Of a stretch of 27,196 bases of DNA, positions 15,431-23,179 are shown in pieces. The position numbers and the translations under genes are program-made. How positions within the stretch are numbered: position 1 is the first letter of the stretch; each line of letters starts with the position of its first letter. Below the pieces are notes generated by a model, which saw only the letters and a program-made list of their open reading frames with translations, did no database searches and was not told where the DNA came from. The DNA is taken from assembly GCA_023379555.1 (NCBI GenBank), contig JAMCQR010000040.1, forward strand, positions 1-27,196, read 5' to 3'. The stretch is from Thermoplasmatota archaeon. GTDB taxonomy: Archaea; Thermoplasmatota; Thermoplasmata; Thermoplasmatales; GCA-001856825.

Positions 15431-16537
15431 ATGAGTGAAATACTTTCGTACGTATTCAAGGACAAGAGAGGGAGCCTCCTGTACTCTGCATCACCTCACC
15501 GAGCTATGATACCCGCTTCAAACATGAAGATAGTGACTGGATTTGTTAGCTCGGTAATCCTTGGCGACGATTTTGAGATAAAGACTTATTTTAGAGTTTC
15601 AGAAAATGACTTGATAATAACTGGCGGACCCACACCTTTACTTAGGATCGGAGAAATAGAGAGAATAATTGAGAGACTGAAAGACTACAAGATTAAGCGT
15701 GTCCTGTTCAACAGGAGTTTTGACGAGGACTATTATGCCCCTGGATGGCCCTCAGAGGATCAGAGAGAGTGCTATCAGTCTAGGATTACCTCTTTCTCAT
15801 TAAATGAAAACTGCATACCGAGAAGTGAAACTGAAAATGGCATTAACGGAGTTGAACCTCACTCTGGAAGAAAGATAACAGACATTCGTCCATATGACAC
15901 CCTCTCCAGAACACTTGTTTCGAAGGGTGAACGGGACATATTCCCCCTGTTCGACTTCACAGATTCTAATGATGGAAAATTGGTCTATACCCACAAAGAA
16001 AAGGTCGGAGATATACTGGAACATTTGGAACCAATTAGTTGTAATTTTTCTGCAGACGTTTTGTTCAAATTCGTTCACCACTACAAGGTCGGTCAACTGG
16101 GAAGTTGGAGGGGTGGTTCATCTGTGACGAGGAATACATTGGAGAGGATGAACCTGTTGAAACCGAATTTGACGATAGTTGATGGGTCTGGTCTCTCCTC
16201 CTTTAACAAGCTGACTCCTTCCTTCATTTCCGATCTTCTCAGAAAAGCTCTCTCGATTGAAAACGGAAAGTTCATAGAACATATGGCTTCTCCCGGCGAC
16301 GGAACGCTTAAGAAAAGACTAGATGAGTTCAGTGATTATGGTATCAAAGCCAAGACTGGTTCTCTCACAGGTGTAGCAACCATTAGCGGGTTCATAAAAA
16401 AACTGAATGTAACCTTCAGCATAATGTTGAACAACACTGAGAAAAAGGGAAAAGATGCACGCAACGTGCTTGACGATACTCTCACGGAAATGATTCATAA
16501 GATCGAAAAAAATAGAAAAAATGGACGAGGTAACTAA
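15431..16537 (+). CDS. S13-family (PBP4/DacB-like) D-alanyl-D-alanine carboxypeptidase homologue, cytoplasmic
   Basis: A 368-aa serine peptidase of the penicillin-binding fold. The three active-site boxes are SxxK in PASNMK (S30/K33), SxN as SCN (203-205) in ISCNFSADVL, and KTG at 308-310 in AKTGSLTG; VDGSGLSSFNKLTP (250-263) is an S13 hallmark. It is shorter than bacterial DacB (about 480 aa) and has no signal peptide: the protein begins almost directly at the first strand before SxxK. A periplasmic wall-remodelling role is therefore ruled out; removal of terminal D-Ala from imported murein peptides is the natural reading. Tandem after the epimerase gene, convergent with the PLP decarboxylase gene. 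Another D-amino-acid peptidase activity is possible. Confidence 0.87.
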   Translation: MSEILSYVFKDKRGSLLYSASPHRAMIPASNMKIVTGFVSSVILGDDFEIKTYFRVSENDLIITGGPTPLLRIGEIERIIERLKDYKIKRVLFNRSFDEDYYAPGWPSEDQRECYQSRITSFSLNENCIPRSETENGINGVEPHSGRKITDIRPYDTLSRTLVSKGERDIFPLFDFTDSNDGKLVYTHKEKVGDILEHLEPISCNFSADVLFKFVHHYKVGQLGSWRGGSSVTRNTLERMNLLKPNLTIVDGSGLSSFNKLTPSFISDLLRKALSIENGKFIEHMASPGDGTLKKRLDEFSDYGIKAKTGSLTGVATISGFIKKLNVTFSIMLNNTEKKGKDARNVLDDTLTEMIHKIEKNRKNGRGN

Positions 16538-16562
16538 AGATGTGAATGGATGGAGGAGACGC

Positions 16563-17825
16563 TCAAGGTGGAATTACAAAAGTGACAAGCATATCATCTA
16601 AAGTTTCTTCTCTCTTTATTATTGTCTCCTTCTGACCATCAAGCAACAATTCAGTTGGTCGTTTCAACAAATTATAGTTTGATGACATAGACATCACATA
16701 TGCTCCGGCATTCAAAATCGCAATAGTGTCTCCAACCTTTACTCTTGGGAGTTGGATTGACTTGAACATCACGTCAGTGTTCTCACAAACTTGTCCAGTT
16801 ACTTTTCCCGTTTCCACCAAGTCTTCCGTTGCCCTATTGGCGACGATTAAAGGATGTACGGCTCCGTACAAAGGTATCCGAAGAAGGGAGTTCATACTTG
16901 CATCGGTGCCCACTATGATCTCGTCATATTCTTTGATATTCGTTACTGTTGAAAGGAGCACAGCTGCATTTGCAATTATGAAACGACCTGGTTCTACTAT
17001 CAGCCTGCTTTGTTTGAAGAATCCCCTGGATTGACTTTCCTGGAAATTGGTAAGGATATTCTTTGCAACCGCCTTTATATCGAGTTCTTCTTCGTTCTGA
17101 CGGTATGGAACCCCCAAGCTCCCACCGAGATCCAGAAATTCAAATTCTATTCCCACATCTTTTGAAATCCTTTCTGCTATTGAAAAGAACAACTTTGAAG
17201 ACTCCTTGAAAAATGATGGATCGAGAACATTCGACCCCGTCATCATGTGAATTCCAAATTCCTTGCATCCATTATCCTTTGCAGCTCTGTAGGCTTCAAC
17301 GGCTGCGTCTGCAGGCATTCCGAATTTGCTCCCTTTCCCCCCCGTCACTATTCCTTCAAATTCTCCTTTTCCTATCCCTGGATTTATTCTGTACGATACG
17401 ACTTTCGGTAGGTGATCTTTGATAAGTTTCATTTGATTGATGTCATCGAAGTTTATCTTCACTCCTTTCTCTGAAATTGCTTCGAGTTCTTTCTTAGAAA
17501 GATTGTTTGGAGTTGCTATTATTTTTTCTGGGGAGATACCAACCTTTATGGCAAGTTCAACCTCGTTAAGATTAGCCGCATCTATACCTACCTCTAATTC
17601 CTTGAGAATTCTCAAAATCGTAGGATTGTAATTCGACTTTACTGAAAAGTGTATTGATATGGTGTCGGCTCCAAACGCAGTCAAAATCTTTTGTACATTT
17701 TCGACTATTTTTCTCTTTGAATAGACTATGATAGGTGTACCATATTTCTTGGCTAGGTCGGGCAGATTCCTATTGTCCAAGTACAAGGAATTGTCATTTA
17801 CTTCGAAAAAATTTAGATAATTCAC
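16563..17825 (-). CDS. lysA: Diaminopimelate decarboxylase-type PLP enzyme (fold III)
   Basis: 420 aa from the GTG at 17825; the frame runs to a TTG at 17900, but AATAATAAAA at 17841-17850 is the right distance for a leaderless start at 17825 and the shorter start (NYLNFFEVNDNSLY) is like LysA. PLP lysine K63 is in FSVKSNYN, H193 in GIHMMTGSN, the phosphate-binding glycines in LGGSLGVPY (about 233-241), EPGR at 278-281, and the partner-subunit CE pair (347-348) in VCENTD with Y376 in NAGAYVMS. These fit DAP decarboxylase better than ornithine or arginine decarboxylases. It would make lysine from meso-DAP, which murein peptides supply; an ordinary biosynthetic role is equally possible from sequence alone. 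Confidence 0.85.
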   Translation of the reverse strand: MNYLNFFEVNDNSLYLDNRNLPDLAKKYGTPIIVYSKRKIVENVQKILTAFGADTISIHFSVKSNYNPTILRILKELEVGIDAANLNEVELAIKVGISPEKIIATPNNLSKKELEAISEKGVKINFDDINQMKLIKDHLPKVVSYRINPGIGKGEFEGIVTGGKGSKFGMPADAAVEAYRAAKDNGCKEFGIHMMTGSNVLDPSFFKESSKLFFSIAERISKDVGIEFEFLDLGGSLGVPYRQNEEELDIKAVAKNILTNFQESQSRGFFKQSRLIVEPGRFIIANAAVLLSTVTNIKEYDEIIVGTDASMNSLLRIPLYGAVHPLIVANRATEDLVETGKVTGQVCENTDVMFKSIQLPRVKVGDTIAILNAGAYVMSMSSNYNLLKRPTELLLDGQKETIIKREETLDDMLVTFVIPP

Positions 17826-17933
17826 AAGGTAATGATTAACTTTTATTATTTTAGGTATTCCTTGTAGACTTTTTTGTCGAGTTGGGTAGCCGTGACGCAA
17901 GAAAGGTATTTACATAACTTGCTATGCCACTTT
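17826..17933. promoter_or_regulatory. Divergent promoter region, lysA and class II amidotransferase-like gene
   Basis: TATA candidates lie at 17841-17850 (minus, for the GTG at 17825) and at 17907-17916 TATTTACATA (plus, for the ATG at 17934), each about 20-27 bp from its start. No clear operator is seen. Confidence 0.45.
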
Positions 17934-18674
17934 ATGTGTAGGATGGTGTTACTTTGGGGAGAATTCAGCCCTGAGTTTGAATCTATTTTCAGATCTCTGG
18001 CTGATGTCGCTGAAGACGATCCCCTTGCCAAGAAAAAACCAGTTTCTCACAGAGATGGATGGGGTCTTCTGAACTTGTATAAAGAAGGTTTAGAACTGAA
18101 ACGTTATGGAACTCCTCTAACCCTTCGGGTGCCAACCCCAAAAGTCGAGAACGGAGTTGCGATCATCCACGTTCGATTGGCAGCTCCAAGCGAAGGGATG
18201 GGCGTATTAAATGCGCATCCATTTCATTTGCAGGACGAAAGATACGATGTTTACATATCCCATAATGGATGGTTTGACAAGTTTGAGATGAACAAGACTC
18301 TGGGTCTGGGGTCAGTTAAGAATATGAACGATACTGAAACATTCTTGAAGCTACTGATGACCCAGAATGGATCTATAGAAGATAGAGTCAGAGAGGCCCT
18401 TGATATATCAAAAGAGAACGGATACATAAAAGGAGGGGCAAACATCTATGTAGTTGCCACAGAAAGGGAAACAAATGCCACGCACGTGATATACCATTCG
18501 GATGTAGCTCCAGGAAACGACTATACGGAATACGAAAAACTGTTCCTATTGAGTGGAAGCAACTGGAGCGGAGTCATATCAAGCAGCCTAAAGGAGTCGA
18601 AATTCTTCCCCAAGGGAGTGAATATCGAGGAGATCGAAAGAGGAAGAATCCAAGGTACTTTGGTAAAAGTTTGA
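17934..18674 (+). CDS. Class II glutamine amidotransferase-like Ntn hydrolase
   Basis: 246 aa from the ATG at 17934; this start places the nucleophile as Cys2 (MCRM), as required for Ntn amidotransferases, and has a TATA element 26 bp upstream, so longer frames are rejected. Visible family motifs: SHRDGWG (38-44), IHVRLAAPSEG (78-88), NAHPF (93-97) and SHNGW (109-113). It is a stand-alone glutaminase domain of the YafJ type with no synthetase domain. Substrate and partner are unknown. Next to a murein-peptide pathway, hydrolysis of a side-chain amide (for example of an isoglutaminyl residue) is a thought, not evidence. Confidence 0.82.
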   Translation: MCRMVLLWGEFSPEFESIFRSLADVAEDDPLAKKKPVSHRDGWGLLNLYKEGLELKRYGTPLTLRVPTPKVENGVAIIHVRLAAPSEGMGVLNAHPFHLQDERYDVYISHNGWFDKFEMNKTLGLGSVKNMNDTETFLKLLMTQNGSIEDRVREALDISKENGYIKGGANIYVVATERETNATHVIYHSDVAPGNDYTEYEKLFLLSGSNWSGVISSSLKESKFFPKGVNIEEIERGRIQGTLVKV

Positions 18675-18701
18675 ACTTGAAATGTTTAAAACTCTCCTCT
18701 G

Positions 18702-19970
18702 TTATTGCCAGCCGTGCTCCAGGAACTGCCATTCCCCTGATTGAACATCTTCGAGAAAGTCCTTGGTCCATATGTACTCGGGATGATTTGCTAGAAATTT
18801 CTTGCTGTCAAATTCATCTGAACAGGGCTTACCCCACTTGACGTAAGATTCTCCTTTCAAGGCACCATCTCCGGAGACTATCTTCCCGTCGATTGCTCCA
18901 AACGGAAAAAAAGGACCTTTCTTATCAAACACATCTAGATTGGGCTCTATCTCCCTATGTCCGCAGATTGAGTTCTTGCCTGGCCTATTCTTCTTGGAGT
19001 CGTAATCGAAGTGGTCAGCAAGTATTTCCTTGTAACTGGCAACACTAAGGCCTTTGTCTTTCATGAGATCGTTTAGTCTGTACAACCTGCTGTTGTCTGA
19101 GTTTATCGTTTGATCATATACTATATTGGATTCCTTCCTGACCTCGGGAAATTGCACAAAGTTACTGGACGGAATGAAACCATTATTCTTCTTTATGAGA
19201 ACGTGATTAAAAGTGGCAATTTCCAATAACCCTATCTCTTTGCTCTTGCCGTCTCCCAGAATATAGTCGTTGGCGTATCCTCCGGTGTTACCATCAATAA
19301 TGTGTTTCGAAAAAGAATCAATTGAATCCGCATATTGGATAGCCAATCTCAATCTCTGGAAGATTGGAGTACCTTTCAGACTGTAAGTATTTATGCCGTC
19401 CAATGTCGTCTCACTGGCCATTATTCCCTTCTCGTTGTAATAGAAATCAGTTCCGCTAAATACCAGACCGGGTGCTGTCTGCATTGCGAAAGAGTATCCC
19501 TCGTCTGGGACAACTTTCAGCATCAGATTGAAATTGACACCGGTAAAATACCTCCACCAAGTAGTGTGAGCAAGTATGACGTCTCTGTTTACGGTATTGT
19601 CTCCAGTGGCCACAAACGAAGTGCAGGATCCGTTGTTCCTTGCATTATCCATTGCCAAGAAACTATCGGCGTCGAACGAGACATTTAGCGCCAATATATC
19701 TTCAAAATTTATCTCAGTATTCGAGACTGAGTTGTATCCATCTACAATACCCTCCATTTCCTGCATTATTCGCTCATCAATCACGTGGAGGAAGTTATCC
19801 TTTGAGAACTCTTTCAGCCATTGCCAGTTTTTTGAAAAGTCGTGAGTGAAAATGAAATTAAAGCTTTCCAAGGTTCTCTTGATTTCCTTGCTGAAATTCT
19901 TACCTACTTCCTTTCCTATCTCTGTAGGGTTTCCAGAAACTTTTTTGAAAATGAATTTGTTTCGTTCCAT
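18702..19970 (-). CDS. Phospholipase B-like/acyltransferase-type Ntn hydrolase
   Basis: 422 aa from the ATG at 19970, preceded by an SD-like GAGGTG; the frame extends 19 codons to a TTG at 20027. The nucleophile is likely C116 in NNGSCTSF, followed by VILAHTTWWRYF, QTAPGLVFSGTDFYYNEKGI, GGYANDYILGD and IGLLE, all in the order found in phospholipase B-like (PLBD) proteins. About 115 residues precede the cysteine, which would be a propeptide if it self-cleaves as relatives do. No signal peptide, so it is probably cytoplasmic, unlike lysosomal PLBDs. It may hydrolyse an amide (lipid, peptide or muramyl amide); the substrate is not known. Confidence 0.78.
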   Translation of the reverse strand: MERNKFIFKKVSGNPTEIGKEVGKNFSKEIKRTLESFNFIFTHDFSKNWQWLKEFSKDNFLHVIDERIMQEMEGIVDGYNSVSNTEINFEDILALNVSFDADSFLAMDNARNNGSCTSFVATGDNTVNRDVILAHTTWWRYFTGVNFNLMLKVVPDEGYSFAMQTAPGLVFSGTDFYYNEKGIMASETTLDGINTYSLKGTPIFQRLRLAIQYADSIDSFSKHIIDGNTGGYANDYILGDGKSKEIGLLEIATFNHVLIKKNNGFIPSSNFVQFPEVRKESNIVYDQTINSDNSRLYRLNDLMKDKGLSVASYKEILADHFDYDSKKNRPGKNSICGHREIEPNLDVFDKKGPFFPFGAIDGKIVSGDGALKGESYVKWGKPCSDEFDSKKFLANHPEYIWTKDFLEDVQSGEWQFLEHGWQ

Positions 19971-20114
19971 CGACCTGGCACCTCTTTTCCCATAGTAGTT
20001 CGATTTTGAAAATAGTTTCGGCTGCAAATGAGTGTGTTAGTCTTCTCTTCACTATTGAATAAAATATAGAATAATTACAAATCTCTTTGAGAGGAGGTCT
20101 TCTTTTTCAGTTGT

Positions 20115-21977
20115 TTATAGCTTGAATGGCGATAGTTCTTCACCATATTGTAGCTTGGCCCTATTCAGACGTGTTATTTCATCATCGAGCTCTTTGAATA
20201 CCTGCGGCGGGGTGGTTTTCATACCGGAATAGACCTCTCTGATCCTCTTGTCCTTTTCTATCAATTTCGCTACCCGTATTTTGAACTGATTTTCGTACTG
20301 CTCTTTAGTGTAATTTTTGTTCAGAATATTTTGGAATAGTGGTTTCAAATCCTCGTATTTTGGTATGAATCCAATGGGAGTTGATAACGCTTCAACTTCT
20401 CCATGAACCCTCCTCTCCATCCACTTCAGCCAAACCGCCTTGTCCACCTTGTCGTTGAGAAATGTATCTTTCTCCTTGAGGAAATAATTCACTGCAAAGA
20501 TCAATGGTTTCTTAACCAGCTTGGAACCAAACTCGATGTAATTCTGCAGGTACTTTCCAAGATCGACGGATAGAAATTCCATAATTGACATCGCGTTGAA
20601 AGTTCTGACACCAATCTTCCCTATTGAAGCAGCAGTTGATTCTGACTCGATGCTGGCCCCCTTGTTCACTACACCGTGGTCCCATGATAAAGCCTCGCAG
20701 ACCGGTGGCCACGTATCGCTATCTCTTCCACCGAAAATAATACCTTCAACAGGCACACCCTCTTTGTTTTCGAGGGCCCCCTTGTCCAATCCTTTAAAAG
20801 AGCTAAGCTTGACAGTAAATCTCGCATTCTTGTGCGATGCCGGTATTTCTTTGCTTTCCAAGTCTTTGTTCCCCTTTTTCCACGATCCGCTATGATTTTC
20901 TCCATTATCTGGTATTGCGACACCCATTCCATTCCAATATGGCGATCCGTCATTTACCAGAACATTTGAGAATATCACCTCATCATTACTGTGAAGAACT
21001 TCCCAGATGGTTCTATCATCCTCTCTGTTCACTCCATCAATGATTCCGAAAACACCACTCTCAAGATTTATCCCCCTGGCATTTCCTTCCTTGATCCTTA
21101 TGAAAACGAGGTCGTCTCCCACTATCCTCTCAGACGGGACCATACAAGTGGAAGTTTTGCCACAAGCCGATGGGAAAGCACCAGTGAAATAAGTCACTCT
21201 ATTCTCTTTGCCGTTGACTCCCATTAGGAACATGTGCTCCGCCAACCAGCCTTCTCGAAGGGCCTTGCTTATAGTTAGTCTAAATGCAAGCTTCTTGAGT
21301 CCAACCGTATTCCCTGCGTACTGAGTATTTATCGAAAGACTCCTTTCGCCTTCAAGATCGAAAAAGACCCTCCTGCTCTTGATGTTCTTCGTAGTCTTTC
21401 TTGAGTCGACTTCTCCCTGGCTGTGCACAAATCTCAGGAAATCCGTACCTGGATTCTTAACAAAATATTCGTAGTCCGTCCTGTAAAGCATCATTTCGCT
21501 GTGCATCACATAATATGAATCGGTAATCTGAACTGCTTTCCCTGAAAGGGGGGAATCCTTCGGCCCTAAAGAAAAGAAACCAACAAGCATTGTTCTTCCT
21601 TTCATTATCCCTTTCATGAGGTTCTCTATTTCAGAGATCCCGGAGTCTCTTTCCATCGTGTTTATGAAAGGTAACTTTTCGCCTCCTACCGTTAGAACTT
21701 TTGTATTCTCCTTATCTCTTGCCTGGTCATAGTAATTGTCAAAGTGATAGGTGTGGTTGGAAGATTTCAACTGTCTCTCCTCTCCATTATCCAGTGACTT
21801 CTTTCTTATGAGTTCATAGTCTTCTTTTGAATCAGTTACAAAGTACACCGATGAAGGCTTCATTAGATCTACATAATGGGTTACGAATTCCAGAAGTTCT
21901 TTGTTATCAATTAGTTCGATTTTGTTTAACTCCGAGATGGGGAATACTTCTGTATTTTCCAGAACAGAATTTTTCAT
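20115..21977 (-). CDS. pckG: Phosphoenolpyruvate carboxykinase (GTP)
   Basis: 620 aa from the ATG at 21977, the usual size for the GTP-dependent class. It converts oxaloacetate and GTP to PEP, opening gluconeogenesis. The P-loop region with the reactive cysteine is PSACGKTS (about 269-276, C272), a second Asp-rich motif is GDDLVF (288-293), NTQYAGNTVGLKKLAFR corresponds to the PCKG YGGNSL block, and GGRDSDTWPPVCEA to the FGGRRP block. AT-rich AATATTAA and GTTATAAC at 21992-22008 provide the promoter. It fits a cell living on amino acids and lactate, as murein catabolism would provide, but is also a housekeeping enzyme. Confidence 0.93.
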   Translation of the reverse strand: MKNSVLENTEVFPISELNKIELIDNKELLEFVTHYVDLMKPSSVYFVTDSKEDYELIRKKSLDNGEERQLKSSNHTYHFDNYYDQARDKENTKVLTVGGEKLPFINTMERDSGISEIENLMKGIMKGRTMLVGFFSLGPKDSPLSGKAVQITDSYYVMHSEMMLYRTDYEYFVKNPGTDFLRFVHSQGEVDSRKTTKNIKSRRVFFDLEGERSLSINTQYAGNTVGLKKLAFRLTISKALREGWLAEHMFLMGVNGKENRVTYFTGAFPSACGKTSTCMVPSERIVGDDLVFIRIKEGNARGINLESGVFGIIDGVNREDDRTIWEVLHSNDEVIFSNVLVNDGSPYWNGMGVAIPDNGENHSGSWKKGNKDLESKEIPASHKNARFTVKLSSFKGLDKGALENKEGVPVEGIIFGGRDSDTWPPVCEALSWDHGVVNKGASIESESTAASIGKIGVRTFNAMSIMEFLSVDLGKYLQNYIEFGSKLVKKPLIFAVNYFLKEKDTFLNDKVDKAVWLKWMERRVHGEVEALSTPIGFIPKYEDLKPLFQNILNKNYTKEQYENQFKIRVAKLIEKDKRIREVYSGMKTTPPQVFKELDDEITRLNRAKLQYGEELSPFKL

Positions 21978-22226
21978 CAAATCCTTTAGAGTTAATATTG
22001 TTATAACTTTATCTATTACATTTTGTCAAACAAAATTTGGGAAATTTTAATGGTTTCTACGATAAAAACTGATAGTCTAATTTTCCATCTTTATGACCAT
22101 AATAGAATGGACTAAACAGATTCTTTACTGCGTCTATATGTATAACCATGCCTGCACGGACATGCCGAGAGGGTGGATTGTTGAATTTACCCTTCCATAC
22201 TCAAGCGAGAGTATCAGATAAGGGAT
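21978..22226. other. Intergenic region with the pckG promoter; otherwise nothing recognised
   Basis: Apart from the pckG promoter, the stretch 22090-22215 contains no convincing frame, and no complete tRNA or box C/D RNA could be folded from it by eye. Confidence 0.4.
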
Positions 22227-22385
22227 CTATTCTTTTTTCTCTTCTTCTGATTTCTCGTCCTTATTTTTGAATCCTTTTACTAGACCCTTGCCGAATCCCT
22301 TCACTACGCCTACGCCTTTGTTAGCTACCTTCCCTAACTCTTCTCCTGACTTTTCGACCACACCTTTCTTTTTCTCTTCTTCCAT
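22227..22385 (-). CDS. Small highly charged protein, 52 aa
   Basis: ATG at 22385 with an SD-like GAGGTC six bases upstream and an AT-rich TATA candidate about 35 bp upstream. The sequence starts MEEEKKKGVVEKSGEELG and has a central Gly/Val/Lys repeat-like part (VANKGVGVVKGFGKGLVKGF) between Glu/Lys-rich ends. The middle could form an amphipathic helix that binds membrane or nucleic acid. Family not recognised. Good codon structure and an SD make it a real gene candidate. Confidence 0.6.
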   Translation of the reverse strand: MEEEKKKGVVEKSGEELGKVANKGVGVVKGFGKGLVKGFKNKDEKSEEEKKE

Positions 22386-22635
22386 ACTTTTGACCTCTTA
22401 TGTCTTACTTCAATTTAGATATAAATTTTTGGATTGCTCCTTGCAAATTTCACTTTCCAGGAATCTACCTGTCCCAATTCCCCCATGACAGATGCTAATC
22501 TTATTGTTATCTTGGATCTTCTCATACATCGTCGTGAAGAGAAATGCTAATACGTTGGTTAAGGAGGGTCGGAGGGTCTCAGAAATATCCGCAAAAAACC
22601 GTCCTGCGGGATGCGATTGGATACATTCGGTCTAA

Positions 22636-23046
22636 CTATCTCTCAACCTGAAGAGTTACCTTGTCGTCCATGATGTTTCGAACTGTCACCGTTTCATCAA
22701 CGTTCGTATCGGAATCGCAGACAAAGCTCCAATCTTCGTTCAGAACGTTTACCGTTCCCCTTTCACCAGCCCTCGCTGCCTTCAGGATTTTTCCGGAGTG
22801 ACCAATGAGATTTTCTGAATGAAAATACCTCTTCTCTATCCTGGTCACAACGGTCTGACTGAAGCCCACAAACAATATCAGGGTGAGGAGAAAGAACACG
22901 ATTGAAAGTGCCAGGAAAAATGGTGTATTCTCTCCCGTCACAAGATATTCTACAAGTAAGAATGCTGAAAAAGCGAGCAGTACAATCAACAACCCCATGG
23001 TTCTGTAACCGTACTTGACAGTCAATCTGGATGTACCTCTGTTCAT
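22636..23046 (-). CDS. NfeD-like membrane protein
   Basis: 136 aa from the ATG at 23046. Two membrane helices (about 16-36 and 42-63) are followed by a C-terminal OB-fold domain (about 79-136) with LIGHSGKILKA, GERGTVNVLNEDW and a final VTLQVER, the NfeD C-terminal pattern. NfeD proteins usually partner with stomatin/SPFH proteins in membrane quality control; no stomatin gene is in the window. A TATA element (AATATTATAAG on the minus strand, 23061-23073) is about 21 bp upstream. A longer frame to 23118 is caused by the IS left end and is not the gene. Confidence 0.85.
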   Translation of the reverse strand: MNRGTSRLTVKYGYRTMGLLIVLLAFSAFLLVEYLVTGENTPFFLALSIVFFLLTLILFVGFSQTVVTRIEKRYFHSENLIGHSGKILKAARAGERGTVNVLNEDWSFVCDSDTNVDETVTVRNIMDDKVTLQVER

Positions 23047-23071
23047 ACTTTCGACTACCGCTCTTATAATA

Positions 23072-23142
23072 TTTGTTGGGAGTTTGAGGGAAGCTGTAAA
23101 ACTCCAATGCTTCAGCATGGAGATACACGGACTTTCCTCAAG
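23072..23142 (+). repeat. Left end of tnpB element, copy 2 (71 bp)
   Basis: 68/71 identical to the reverse complement of 1244-1314. Hairpin at 23102-23122 (CTCC-A-ATGCT, TC, AGCAT-GGAG) and a second perfect 6-bp-stem hairpin CTTTCC-TCAA-GGAAAG at 23132-23147 that is not conserved in copy 1. The outer edge abuts the nfeD-like gene's TATA element. Confidence 0.85.
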
Positions 23143-23179
23143 GAAAGCATTAGTACCGGGAATAACATTCTATTAAACA

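Noticed and set aside
12815..16552. Shared 11-mer ATGTGAATGGA just after nagZ and after the S13 peptidase gene
   Set aside because: Short and at unrelated 3' ends; a single coincidence of this length is not persuasive in a 27-kb window.
17826..17900. N-terminal extension of the PLP decarboxylase from TTG 17900
   Set aside because: It crosses the TATA element placed for a GTG start at 17825, and the extra residues do not resemble LysA N-termini.
22130..22215. tRNA-like stretch with GCCGAGAGGGTGG
   Set aside because: No T-arm motif, no matching acceptor stem and no anticodon arm could be paired.
23047..23118. A longer nfeD-like frame starting MLKHWSFTASLKLPTN
   Set aside because: These codons lie largely in the IS left-end repeat; the same codons occur in the other copy, where the frame stops after 24 codons. 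The ATG at 23046 has its own TATA element and a normal NfeD start.
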